From contig JAPQWV010000018.1 in the NCBI GenBank assembly GCA_027422505.1, forward strand, positions 18,618,001 to 18,682,000: a stretch of DNA of 64,000 nucleotides. The letters run 5' to 3'. Of this stretch, positions 20,381 through 33,410 are shown piece after piece. Numbering within the stretch: the first letter of the stretch is position 1; every line of letters begins with the position of its first letter. Both the position numbers and the translations under genes were made by a program. The notes beneath the pieces are model-generated. The model had not been told where the DNA came from, searched no databases, and was given only the letters and a program-made list of their open reading frames with translations. Source of the stretch: Craterostigma plantagineum (lineage: Eukaryota > Streptophyta > Magnoliopsida > Lamiales > Linderniaceae).

Positions 20381-21834
20381 CCCTCATTTCCTGTTGAAAA
20401 GGGTGTGGTTGGGTTGAGCGTGTGGAGCCTTGATCAATCCACACCGAACAAACGGTCCTAAGATGAACAAACAAGCACAAATATGAGAACTTCTGCATTG
20501 CATTGTACCTATAAAATCAGTACTGCTGTTCTTAAAAGCTCATGATACATATACAATACAATAATGCTTGATTCAGCAACGAGATATGAAAAAGCAATCA
20601 AAGAGTTTCCAAACTTATAGTTGATATCAAATCAAGACAGAAGCAGGCATCACTGATCAAAAGGTTATGGCAACGGAGCCATCATTCATTTGCCAAATAC
20701 TTTTTTCTTAAGACCAGCTTTTCCAACTCAATATTTGCAATGTGGAGATTTCAAGGAGCAATTCAGCTAATAAACAGAAATGCACCAAGATTGCAGCTCG
20801 ATGATAGATGACGAATTGCGAGATGACAGAAAAGCACTCGCCCAGGCACGCCAATGCCAACAGTTTTGGAAGTGGAAAAAATTGCAGAGCTTTTTTTATC
20901 ACAGATAGAAAGAAAAACACATTTTCCGTTCAGAAGGATAAAAAACAACAAAGCGAGGGAACGAACTGTATGATCATAAAGGACAGAAAGAAAGACTTAC
21001 AAAGCGAAAAGTGCAGAGAAAGAAGTTTTGAGTCACAGGGTGGATTTGGAATTGAAGTTTCCTTTCTTGTGATATGATAGAAATTAATTGTAATTCCACT
21101 TCCAGCTGATGTTGATTGATCTCCTCTGTAGGTATAACTAAACCATTCACTTTACTAATTGATCTTAATCAACCTTTGATACGTTCCCAGATGAACTTGA
21201 TAATACTTCCGATGTTATTATTATTATTCTTAGTATGTAATTGCAATCCACGTAAGCAAAGGACTGACTGCATGTGAAAAGTCAGCATTATTTCCGCAAC
21301 TGTAATAAAAAAAAGGTGTTTTCGAGATCATCCAACAAAGTAAAATCTGCATATATACAAGCATGCACAACACATACATTGCTTGTGACAAGTTTAATTT
21401 TGTCCATCTATCTGTCTAAAAATAACCCAATCTTCAGCATCACGTACGAGATGCCATAATTTCGATTATCAATATAAAAGAAGCTCGAAAACGTGTCAAA
21501 AGAACAACGCAAACACAAGCACGCAATGAAAAAAAGAAGAAAAAAAAAACAATTCGTGAAACCAGAAACAAAGTCAATGGTGGATCACATGCTGAAAAGT
21601 GCATCCCAAAAGCATGAAAAAAGCGCATATTCATAATATATCGAACGTGAAATTCAGTTGAAGTTGAATAACAATTCAAATGCTAACTCACCATATCATT
21701 TGGAAACGAGGGATGGTATATGAACTGAGATGAGAAGAGAGGTAGCTCATCCATGCTCATGAAATCCAACAAGTTGCTATCTTGATATTTGCATTAAAAA
21801 ACCAATGCTACTAATGCGTGTGTATATGATTTAA
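20381..21834. other. PP2C upstream region
   Basis: About 1.4 kb without a convincing gene. It probably holds the PP2C promoter and perhaps a leader intron. Open frames here are short and unlike any family I know. Confidence 0.4.
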
Positions 21835-22335
21835 TATATTATTTTGCTCTTAATTTTTAGATTATTATTTATTGTCGAATTGATGAAATATAATTTATGA
21901 CTATAAAACAATAATATTTAGGGAGTGTAAGTATAATAAATAAAAAATATAAAAGTAACATGAAAATTATTAAAGTAATTACATAAAAAATAAAGGGGCT
22001 AAATTGCAAAAATATGACAGACCAAATGTGGCTGTTTATAACCACCTCACACCCTATAATAATATATAGTATACTAGTACTATCTATGTGTGTGCTTAAA
22101 ATATAATTATTTTAATTTTAGTTCTGAAATTTATAATTTATGTTTAGTAGATGAATGATTTTTATATATAAACGGAAAATAATGATTAGGGGTAAGTATA
22201 ATAACTAAAAATTGAGGGATTAAATGTGATAATTATTTAAGTGAAATTAAAAATAGAGAGGTTAAATTATAAATATTTTACAGATCAAATTACCAGTTAA
22301 TAGCCACCCATCGCCCTTAATATAATAGTATAGAT
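21835..22335 (+). repeat. Diverged AT-rich tandem duplication
   Basis: Two copies of about 240 bp (about 21835-22085 and 22085-22335) share the order of phrases around TAAATTG/TAAATTA...CAGA-CAAAT...TAGCCACC-like ends and TATAATA...TATAG. Identity is low. It directly precedes the short element at 22340. Confidence 0.45.
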
Positions 22336-22339
22336 AGTA

Positions 22340-22744
22340 GGGGATTTTACATAAAAATACCCATTGATATAAAAAATTAGCAAATCAGTACCCTGTCAGT
22401 ATTTTTTTATATGCAGGTACCTGTCAGAATAAATTTTTTGCACATTGGTACCGCACGCCGCAAGGTACATCATATCACACATTTAGGTACCATAGAGAAA
22501 CGTATTGTTGTACATAATACAGTTAGAAAATGGTACCACCATAGAACTTGCCGTAAGGTACCGTATGGAACATATAAGTACCATATATGGATCATATAGA
22601 TGCGTAACGGGTACGCAATACACATATAAAAAGGTACTGGGAAAATGGTACGCAAAGTTGAACGGTACTTATCTAAAAATTTTCTGACATGGGTACTGAC
22701 TTGCAAATTTTTTATACAATTGAGCATTTTTCTATATATTCACC
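22340..22744. mobile_element. Short non-autonomous element (MITE/mini-MULE)
   Basis: A 405-bp AT-rich element. The left end (GGGGATTTTACATAAAAATA) and right end read in reverse (GGTGAATATATAGAAAAATG) are imperfect inverted repeats. The match runs inward about 60 bp and includes TATAAAAAATT-GCAA-TCAGTACC and TGTCAG. Flanks are TAGATAGTA (22331-22339) and TAGATCGTA (22745-22753), a 9-bp duplication with one mismatch. The core is rich in GGTACC-like motifs. No coding capacity. The 9-bp duplication suits movement by a Mutator-type transposase. Confidence 0.7.
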
Positions 22745-22959
22745 TAGATCGTATGGATAATAATATAGATTGTTTATTAAAATAAATGTTATATGGCCTC
22801 TGATTAACAGGTAATGTAGCCCGAAATGGTGGACCCTAAACTTGTTGCTCTAAGCCCAACCAAAAGCACTGTTACTTGGGTTGGGTATTGGTGTCTTCTT
22901 ACCGTCTGTCCCTCGTTATTCGGAGAAATTACATGTTATTGTGTGATTAATTAATAAAT

Positions 22960-23005
<46 letters not shown>

Positions 23006-23751
23006 TCTGTTAACCTTTCGTCCCCTGCGTCTCCTAATTTACCTTTTTTCTTGTTCCGTCAATGATGTGTTTATCTACAATGAACATCAAGGAAATTGAC
23101 GAATCAAGTCAAACGCTGTAGCTTCATCAGTAGTACTGCCTTTTATAAAAAAAGGCATTTCTTCCAAGGGAAGCATTTCATCATCGACGAAATTAGGCCA
23201 GGTATATATTTTTTTTTCCGAAAAACCACCCGAATGGGAAGAGTATGAACTATTTAGCAATAAAGCTAGCAGTTAGAAATCGATGTTGGTTTTGCATTCC
23301 CCCAGCAGTATCTAATTCGATATTTTCTGGAGTATCTAGATTTGTTTGTTTCTTTCCTTTTTCATTGGGTTTACGTCGAACATTTATACCAATGTTTGTT
23401 GCCTGCTGAAAAGCTAAGGTACCGTCGACAGTTTACGAAAATGTAGGTTATGTGGCGTAATTACTTTTTGCCTATTTTGTTTTACTCCATCCTTTTTCTT
23501 TCTTTCTCGCTTCCATCTTGACGTCATTGAGGAGTTCCATTCACTCTTAGTGTAGTTTCACTTGTAGTTGAGTAATTATCTTTTTACTCATTTCTCTTTG
23601 AGCTAGTTTTACTTCGTTTGCTGTTGATGGGACAGTGAAACGCCTCTAGACAAGAGAGAACCAGACAAGTAAAATTTATAACGACGCTATCAACATGCCA
23701 TTCAACTTCTCGGAGAATTAGGCGTTTCTTTTGTTCAATTGTAGCAGAATT
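22745..23751. other. KIN-7 upstream region
   Basis: AT-rich promoter and leader region of the kinesin, with a CT microsatellite at about 22962-23002. A CT tract shortly before a transcription start is common in plants. No other gene was seen. Confidence 0.45.
22962..23002 (+). repeat. (CT)n microsatellite
   Basis: About twenty uninterrupted CT units, roughly 750 bp before the kinesin ATG. Confidence 0.95.
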
Positions 23752-26700
23752 ATGGCTTCTAAACAAGATATAAGTTTGAAAAAACCTAGACCGAGAGCTG
23801 CAAACACAGCACTCAGCAATAATTCTCCAACTTCGTCAACAACATCATCATCTCGACAATATATGGAGCCCTCTGTTGACGGCCTCAGTTCACCGGCATC
23901 ATCATCTGCTCGAAGCAAATCTCATTACGTTTACTCGGAAACCATACCTTTGGATGTTGATAGATCTGTAGAGAATGTCACAGTGACAGTGAGGTTTCGC
24001 CCCCTCAGGTGATTGGTTAGAGAAAATCATGTAGTGATCTAACCTATTTCAAGGCTTCTGGGATATATATGATGATTTATTTGTTATTTGTGTTAGTCCT
24101 AGGGAAATTCGACAAGGAGAGGAGATCGCATGGTATGCAGATGGAGAAACTATTGTGAGGAATGAGCAGAATCAATCAATTGCTTATGCTTACGGTATGG
24201 TTTTTGAAGTAAATAAATACATACTCTTCCTTTCATTCCTCTATACGAGTTAAGAAACAAAATAATATCTGATGGAAAATGCATGCACTAAGGGTATGAA
24301 ACTCTAGACATATCGTTTTTCCCCAATGGACCTTGTGAGTTTGGGTCATGCTATTATGTGCAGCAGGCCAGTGCTTATGGATTCTCTAAAATGAGTGGTG
24401 ATTTTCATCTGATAGCACATTTCGGGCTGGATATGTTTCTTTGTTTCAGATTTCAACTCATTAATTGCCTTGTAATATTGATGGCTGCATGCAACAATGC
24501 TTTACCAATCTATGGTATTCTTATATTTCTCTGATCTGCTATTATTTTCAAATATGAAATTAATAATATCCAGATCGAGTATTTGGCCCCACAACTACAA
24601 CAAGGCATATTTATGATTTTGCCGCACAACATATTGTTAGTGGAGCCATGGAAGGAATAAATGGTATGCATGTGTATGCCTCAGCCTTTTAGCTCTATCT
24701 TTTACTAATTGTGTTAGATGTTCGTGCATGGTTACAAACTGCTTATTCTTATAAGCCGGGATCATTACTCATTCTGTCACCAAATGAAGGAATTTCATTT
24801 GTAAACCATATACTTTGAGTTTAAATGAAGTTTACGCATCCACAATCAAGAGCAACTGGAAATGGCCAATCACCAGTGAACATGGATGGCTAAAAAAGTT
24901 CAGTTTAACTATTAATTCTGTTATGATTTGTTTTAGAGTTTAAAATATAACTCAAATTGCTTTATCTATTGGGCACAAGGTATATACGTGTGGAAAAAAG
25001 AAACTAATGCTAGATTCCAGTTAGTCTGTATGAAAGTGGTTTTAATTGAAGCAGAAATCAGAACATACGAGAAAGATGGTAAGAATGACAGAAACAGAAC
25101 TGGTATCTTACCATCATTATCGCTGTTATAATCGGGATGCGTTTGTCTTTCTAAGCTTGGATGGTATATAAGTCCATGCATATGCATAAAGATTTTACTG
25201 TTATCAGCTTCTATACAAGTTCAGTTATATTGCTTTCGGCTTTCCTTCGGCTGCTCTAACTTTCTTCCATTTCTCCAAATAGGAACAATATTTGCTTACG
25301 GAGTCACAAGCAGTGGGAAGACTCACACCATGCATGTAAGGGAGTTCCTTCCTAGTTTGCCCCACATTTTCATGTTTTTTTGGCATCAGGGTTTTCTTCA
25401 CGTAACAATCAAGCTTCAAGACTTAATCTTGTCTTTATGTAATTCACCCTGAGAGAGAGATGGAGAGGGAGGGAGGTGTTCTTTGTTGAAATTATTCTGT
25501 TTGGTAGTTTGCATTTACATTATCTTTTGGCCCATTCCCTAGCAAATTATTAATTTCATTTGTTCCTTACTACTCTGAAGGGTGATCAAAGGTCTCCAGG
25601 GATCATACCATTGGCTGTTAAAGATGCTTTTAGTATAATTCAAGAGGTAGTTGTACAGTATTGTGTTACTATTCTCATTTTATGTTCTGAAGACAATTTT
25701 TTTTTTGTCTAATATATGCTTTAGACTCCAAGTCGAGAATTTCTTCTCCGCGTCTCCTATCTGGAAATCTACAACGAGGTCAGACTCTGGCTAATCTAAA
25801 AGAATTCATATAGGAATCTCTTACTAAGAAAATGCTACATTTACATATAATTTTTTCGTAAGGCATCTATATGATAAGATTCATGTCCCCAGCAACCCAT
25901 GTCCCACCTAAATCTTACATTTCTATGCATATCCATGTTATGCTTAGCTAATAATTTATCCATATTTTGCGGCTAAAAGAAAATTAGTTGGACTGCCAAC
26001 TCTCTAGGATCTGTCACATTCTAGGCATGTCAGTTTGTGTCATTATTCTCCACTGATATTTGGTTATTCCTCGGGGTCATCTTAGTGATGCTAGCTTTCT
26101 TTTCAATTTTTCTATCTTATATTCTTTCTGGTATTTGGGCATTATTGATTTTACTGATTATGCTTCTCTTCTTTCAGGTTGTTAACGATCTGTTAAATCC
26201 AGCCGGACAAAACCTTAGAATAAGAGAAGATACACAGGTTATATTTCCATCGTTTTAATTAGTATACCAATAGGGTTTTCTAGGAACGAGGACGTCTTAA
26301 ATGGGAAAAATTATGTGGAACAGCAATTTTAATAGTTGTTTATTAGATTTTTAAGCAATGGGGTGAGTATTAATCATTTCCCTTTCAAGGAATGGAGTCA
26401 ATCTCGCAAGACATTGTTAAATCTTTGTTCAGTGTCTGAATGAGGTAACACAATTTTGTTAGCAATACAGTTGCCATTTGAAGAGTCCTACTTTGTATGG
26501 GGCCTCAATAAATCTTCTACTCTATTTTATCACCTGCTAGCCTCATTCTGTCATGATATACCACCTTATAGCTGGTATTGGGGCGTGAAGATTCTGCAGC
26601 GAACTGAACTATGTTTGGACCTTTTAGAGTTCTCTGATTGATCCTTGCGGGCTTGTTGGTAGTCGTAGAAAAGCTTATTAGATGACAAATAAATCTTATT

Positions 26701-29700
26701 AGCCTAGGTTGAACTTCAATGTCACGCAACTTACTCGTCTTGAGTCAGTATTTGGGATTGATGCCTTTGTTGGCATATATAGTTAATGATATATCTTATG
26801 TACCATTTTTGCAGGGTACATTTGTTGAAGGCGTAAAGGAGGAAGTTGTCTTATCACCAGCCCATGCTCTTTCCCTTATTGCTGCAGGAGAAGGTTATAT
26901 CTGTTTATGTTAATCTGCTATCTAATTGATGATGCAGATGATGGAATTGTCGCTTCTATAGTTGCTTTCAGTAGTAGCACATTTGCATCTAAATGTAATT
27001 TATCTAGTTCGTACTGTACTGTTAACAATCTATTTTAGTTCTAACTTCCATGATTATATCGTCTTTCTTACCTGCAGAGCACAGACATGTTGGTTCGACA
27101 AACTTCAATTCACTCAGCAGTAGAAGTCACACGATTTTCACTCTGGTATTGAGTTATTTGATGAACTGTTCCATGGTTTAACTCACATAATAATCGTTCA
27201 TATTTTTCGTTCAGACTGTAGAGAGCAGTCCTTGTGGAGAGAATTCTGTAGGTGGAGCTGTTACTTTGTCGCAACTGGTAATTAATCTAAAGCCAGTTTT
27301 TGTCCTGTTTTCATGGATAGAGCTATTGTTCATTGTAGGGGTTCTAGACTTTCATTCTTTCATTTTAATGAATATTTTTATTGTCGTTGCTCTTTAACTT
27401 CACAGTTCCGTTGTATTGCAGAATCTAATTGACTTGGCTGGTTCTGAGAGCTCTAGGGCTGAAACAAGTGGTTTGCGGAGAAAAGAGGGATCTTTTATCA
27501 ATAAGAGCTTGCTAACTCTTGGAACTGTGAGATACAAGTCATTTGGACTGTATAATTTATTTAGTAGTTTTAATTTTTCTAAATAGTAAGAGGTGCTTTC
27601 CTGTTTCAACTCCAAAAAATAACACACTCTGAAACTCTTTGATTGCGAGTTCTGCTTCTGTTTCAGCCTTGGTTATATTATAGTAAGTAAGAAGGAAAAC
27701 ACTTCCAAATGAAGAATATTAATGTATATCCCAGTTCGGGTTGAAACTTTTTTTTATTTCTCTCCTGGATTATTCAGATTTTGTTCATGTCGATCCTATA
27801 ACTTTGTCCATCATGATGTTTTTCTTAATTATCCTTCTGCATTTAGCGTTCTATTTCACTAATGATAATCTTCCTGTTCTCAATAGGTTATTTCCAAATT
27901 GACGGATGGAAAATCCGCCCACATACCTTACAGGAATTCCAAATTGACCAGGCTTCTCCAGTCCTCTCTCAGCGGCCATGGACGAGTCTCGGTAAGATTT
28001 CATCTTTAGCTGGAATGCTGTTTTTTATCATTTCAGATTTTGTATATATGTATTACCTTTATTAAAAATTTGTGCTATTCAAGGCGAACAGTTGTTAATT
28101 AAGTGGAGTAGGTCCCTGTATATATATGAGGACAGGGATTTTCCTATGTATGATGTTATTCTCCTCACGTTCCCTCTCATTTTACGTGATTTTAAGAGCC
28201 AAATATGTTGACGCAAAATTTGATGGTTTCCTCTGATCTGGCCCAATTCGACATTTGATGGTTTCCTTCCAAAAGCATTGTTTTGTGTAGTAGCCTATTC
28301 AATATGTACAGTGAGTTAGATTGATATCTTTCTCCAATGGGGTATTTACTGTGATTTTTTATGAATTTATTCTTACTTCCAATATTTACATTCTATATAT
28401 CACGTATGTTAAAATGTGTTTATTTTGCTTATCTTTCGTAATCCTGGTGTTTAAATCAGCTGATTTGCACTGTGACACCATCATCAAGCAATTCTGAAGA
28501 GTCGCACAACACATTAAAGTTTGCCCATCGGGCGAAACATATCGAAATACAAGCAGCACAAAACAAGGTAGCTCTAACAACGTATGTGAAAAAGGCTCTT
28601 GTTTTTTCTAGCTCTCAAAGTAGTATCACTTCTCAAAATGCAGATTGTTGACGAGAAATCACTTATCAAGAAGTACCAAAATGAAATTCGAAGTTTGAAG
28701 GAAGAGTTAGAACAACTAAAAAGGGGGATAGTTACGGATCCACCGAAGAAGGATGGTAGAGACGGTGATATTATGCTACTAAAACAGAAGGTAATTTCAC
28801 TAAATTTGTCATTTCATCTTATTACATTACATTTACATCGTTTTCAAGTTGGCCTGGGACTGTTTCAAATACAAACATATTAGTTATCAAACAGAGTTTA
28901 TGAGGGCTGCAGATATGTTGAAAATAATTATAATGTGAGAAATGTTTCAATCCGACAATGATAAACAGAGAGAAAAAATACTTCATAATAAGTTACATGG
29001 GCTACTCCATTCATTGCCTGTTGGTGAGACGGAACCCCTTGTGAACTTCTATAGGATTGCTCTGCTTGATTCACTTGCCTGTCATTGATCAACAATCTAG
29101 TAATCGATCAGTATCTCTGTAACCCATCACTCTCTTTTATAGATTTTCGTTTTGTTCTTGGAGGAAATACTTTATGTGGAGTTAATTTGCTCTCTGTTTA
29201 TGAAGGCTATAGTAGTTTCTGAACCCATGTACATCCATTAAACCTGTTGCAGGAAATTTATGCAGTTCTATTTCATTTTATACGACAAGATTAAGAGGCA
29301 ATTTTTGTCCCCCAACAGGCCTTCCGACCTAGATATTTGCTGTACCTTTAACAATTCTTCCGGTCCTCTCCCCCTCCCCACCAACTTGTTCGCTTTATGC
29401 GTATCCTCAATAAATTGGGTTCACCTAATAGCCAACTATCTGTGGTGTGGTCAACCTTGGAAAGTTGTTTCGTAACAAGCTGCTACATTTATTTGCGTTT
29501 TTGCAGCTAGAAGATGGCCAAGTGCGTTTACAGTCTAGATTGGAAGAAGAAGAAGAAGAAGCTAAGGCTGCTTTGATGGGAAGAATACAGAGGCTGACAA
29601 AATTGATTCTTGTGTCAACAAAATCACAAGCATCTAGATTTCCTCACCGCCCAGGACCTAGGAGAAGACACTCCTTTGGTGAAGAAGAGGTTTGTGTGCA

Positions 29701-32697
29701 TTTAGCCTGCCACCACCTCACACACACACAAGCAGTGGTTTACACATCCACTCCTGCCATAAATCTAACCAATAGTTAAATTAAGTAAATAACAAGAAAA
29801 GATAACAAGTTTCTCCATCCTTTCTTATTATGTGTCCTACCATCGTGTGGACTATGGCGTGTAATATCAAGCTGATGTCAATTATTGTCTTTTTTGATAT
29901 TGCCCCTGTTATAGCTAATATTATCACTGTATTGTGCTCATACTCGACTTTTTATGACAGCTAGCTTATCTTCCGTATAGAAGACGAGACTTATTTCTGG
30001 ATGATGAAAATGGGGATCTATATGTGTCTGTTGGCGAAAATGATGAAACTATCAATGTCAGACCTAAGGAAGAGAAGGAGACCAGGAAGAATGGCCTACT
30101 GAACTGGTTAAAATTGCGGGTGTGTATCTTCATCTTCTATTTTTTATTGTCTGTGTTGACTGTTAGAAAATGATGGCCTTTGATGCATTTCTTTGCTGAT
30201 GTATTTTGTGTGACTAGAAGCGAGATAGAGGGATCGGTACCTTGGCCAGCTCTAGTGATAAATCAAGTGGACTCATATCATCAAGCGGTCCTTCAACTCC
30301 TCAAGCCGACAGCTCCAATGTTCAAGTGGAATCCAGGTCGTCATACACTTTATTCCCAGAAACCACAGCAGCAGACAATCTATCTAATATGGTACATAAC
30401 AAAGAATTTCTTGAGCCGGAGGATAATTATTTGGGACAAGAGAGTCCGCTGGTAAGAATAAGAAACAGCCATGTATTTCTTTTTACGTATTTTCCACCAA
30501 TGAAAGACTAGGATGCATCTTTTCATGTCATGTAGTCCAATCAACAAGCTATTGTGACTACAGAATTTGTTTAGCAGATTTCCAGGTTAATGTATGTCCT
30601 ATGTTATTTTACTATTTTCTTTTTGTTGTAATAATTGCTAGAGTGGCACAAAGACTACATATGGAATTGATAGTCTGGAGCAGCAGAAGATATTGTCTGG
30701 CCAGGTAGCATTTCGCATTAGTGCTTTGAAGCAAGTGTCTGAAGAAGCTTCCCGTAATCCCCCAAAGGAGACGATCCAGGTAGCTTCCTAGACCCTTTGT
30801 CCTGTGTGTTTTTGGCTTGTACTTGGGTTTCCTGAAGTATTTTTCTGTTTCGCTTTTGAGCTGGGAACAATAGCTTTACAAGAAATAATTATGGAAAAGA
30901 ATACTAAATTGCTTCAAAGCTAATTTCAGATTCGCTCCGACATGGCAAAAAGGACAAAATTGAAGAATAAGGAGTAATTTTGATGCTTATCCTGCTTACA
31001 ACTACGTCTAATATCTCATCCATCACAGTCGGGTCTTTTCATGTGCAGGCTTTAGCAGAACTGACTTCCCAGTTTAATGAGAAGTCTTTTGAACTTGAGG
31101 TGATGTATCTCCGTGATGTTCTTTCTACGAGCTTATTAATTTGCATATTTTTATGTCATTTCCTCTATATTATCAGACACAATTCGATTGGTGAACTGCT
31201 TTTGTGGATATAGTTGAACGGAGAAGTTATAAAAGTTATTATATCCGCTATGATGCCTGTCCGAAATTTCAGTGTGCTTTTTCTTAATTATAGGTCAAAG
31301 TTGCGGATAATCGAATAATCCAGGAGCAGCTAAACCAGAAGGTGCTCCTACCTTTTCTAGAAATATCTGCGAAATATCGTTTTTTTTTTCCATTTTGTCA
31401 AAAATATATTGATATAACTGCTATCAGGTTGAGGAATGTGAGGACCTGCGACGGACAGTTGCCTCTCTGAAACAACAGCTTGCTGATGCTCATGAGCAGA
31501 GAAGCTTTAGCCCGCTTGGCAGTCATGTGCGTCATTTTCTTGGAAATAGAAATATGCTGATTGAATATCAAGATGGTAGAGATGATGGAGTTATAGATGA
31601 TCCTAGCAATACAATACTTCAACAAGCTCAGGTGCCAAAATACCTTTTTGTTCCCTGAAATTGTTTTTTCTTTGTGAACTTACGAATTATCTGACTAATA
31701 AGATAATAGCCTCAGTACCTATAGTGTTCTCGATATGTATATGGACAATAATGGCGTGACTTTGCTAGGAAGCGTGATAATAATACTCAATTTGGGAATC
31801 GTATATAAGAGGAACTCGTGACAGAATTTGATTCTGTCGACCCTTACGGAAGGTTATTGCTTGCAGATAAAGGTGTAATGCGGATAGGCAGCATCTTTAT
31901 AATTTGATGCATCAATGCTGCTTTATTGGTAGATGGTAGCCAACTAGGCATATGTCCATTGAATACCAGTGGATGGAAATCATGCATTGGCCATCCTTTT
32001 GGCTCCGAACCTCTGTCCTGGCATGTATAGGATGAAATCTATATAAAGATCCACAGCATAAGTTTTTTTTTTTTTTTTTTCGTAACTCATATGTATTGTA
32101 TTGCTTGATTTCTTTAGGATTGTCTTGTGTTGTATGGGGGGAGCGCTGACACTATGTTGTTAAATATGCTAGGCAAACGAGGCTGAGGAACTAAGAAAGA
32201 AAGTTGCTGAAATAAGTCAGTCCAAGGATGAATTAGTTGTGCGCAATAGGAAACTCGCAGAGGAGAGTGCATATGCAAAGGGACTGGCCTCTGCCGCTGC
32301 CGTTGAGCTGAAGTCTCTGTCCGAAGAAGTTGCCAAACTGATGAATGAAAACGAACAACTAACTGCCGAGCTGGAAAGACAAAAGAAGTTGCCAGGTCAT
32401 TGTAGAACCCCTATCCCTAGCAAGAGTGGTCGTCCTTTGAAACGAAACGATCAAAATTTGGATCTGAAGAGAGAACTGTCACTCAGCCGTGAGAGGGAGC
32501 AATCGTACGAAGCAGCTCTGTGTGAGAAGGATCAAATCGAAGCTGATTTACGGAGTAGACTTGCAGAATCCAAGCAAAGAGAATCCTACCTGGAGAATGA
32601 ATTAGCAAACATGTGGGTACTTGTGGCAAAGCTACACGGAGATGAGGGGAGTGAACTACTGATGAAAGGTAACCCCCAAAAGACCGGGGACTTGTGA
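23752..32697 (+). CDS. Kinesin-7 family motor protein (KIN-7D/MKRP2-like)
   Basis: Twenty-two exons: 23752-24008, 24097-24194, 24574-24663, 25283-25335, 25581-25646, 25725-25778, 26178-26237, 26815-26893, 27078-27145, 27215-27277, 27422-27526, 27887-27991, 28460-28567, 28644-28790, 29507-29689, 29961-30119, 30218-30451, 30642-30779, 31049-31099, 31294-31341, 31428-31631, 32173-32697. Phases all close: 964 residues. After a Ser-rich head (1-75) comes the motor (about 77-400) with VTVRFRPL, the P-loop [11 protein letters not shown], switch [12 protein letters not shown] and switch [13 protein letters not shown]. Coiled coils follow and the end reads [15 protein letters not shown]. It moves along microtubules using ATP. 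The wording is closest to Arabidopsis KIN-7D, once named a mitochondria-targeted kinesin. The C-terminal coil is somewhat shorter than I recall for that protein. Confidence 0.94.
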
Positions 32698-32703
32698 TGA
32701 GAG

Positions 32704-32728
32704 ACTGTTGTTGTTGTTGTTGTTGTTG
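32704..32728 (+). repeat. (TTG)n microsatellite in kinesin 3' UTR
   Basis: Eight TTG units, just after the kinesin stop codon. Confidence 0.9.
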
Positions 32729-33410
32729 TATAGTATCATTGAATTGTGTGATGGGTTCTAATATCTTTCTTCTGTTTTTAGTTGTTGGACAACCTCGAAC
32801 ATGCATCGAACTACATATTGGATCAACAAGAAATTCGAGCTTTGCTGTAGCTGTGCATGTAGCGTTCAGAAAAAAAAAACAATTTAGTCACCAAATAAAT
32901 ATTGCTAAGAAGTTTGGGAAATCGAATATGAACTTGTATTGGAATGGAAGAGAGACTCGTTGAAATCTTTTTCCAGTGACGCACGTCTTAATAATAAAAT
33001 TGCCAAGGTGATGTTACAAAACTAGTTCACTGGATTCATCCTACCGATTCTATTCTATTCGACCCTCTCACAAGTCGCACACGTAAACCTCTGCCTGAGA
33101 AGAGAAAACCCAATCTCCTCCATTTCGCTCCCTAAATCTAATCGTCTCCAGTCGAAATTCACCTCTAGATTTCTCCATCTCATTGCGTCTTCCATCGACT
33201 TTTGATACACGCGCTTGCCGACTCGCCTGCCTTAGATTTATTTAGATTACCTTTTGTATTGAATTATAACTTTCCGATCCTGGTTTCTGGATTGGTCTTT
33301 AATTCATCTGATAATCGATCTGTAATTTACGCTTGTTCACGTTGTGATGGATCAATAATTAAACGGCGTGAATAGTACGGTAGTTTGTATGCATCGGCGG
33401 GCGGATTAAA
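32729..33410. other. Kinesin 3' UTR and NST1-like leader
   Basis: About 680 bp between two same-strand genes. The CT-rich stretch at 33080-33190 looks like the 5' leader of the downstream gene. No other gene was seen. Confidence 0.45.

Noticed and set aside
20808..21077. 89-residue frame upstream of PP2C
   Set aside because: Lys/Arg-rich chance frame in AT-rich DNA without splice or family support.
30780..31048. A missing coiled-coil exon in the kinesin
   Set aside because: I searched this intron because KIN-7D seems longer here, but the only frame after a plausible acceptor stops within about 13 codons.
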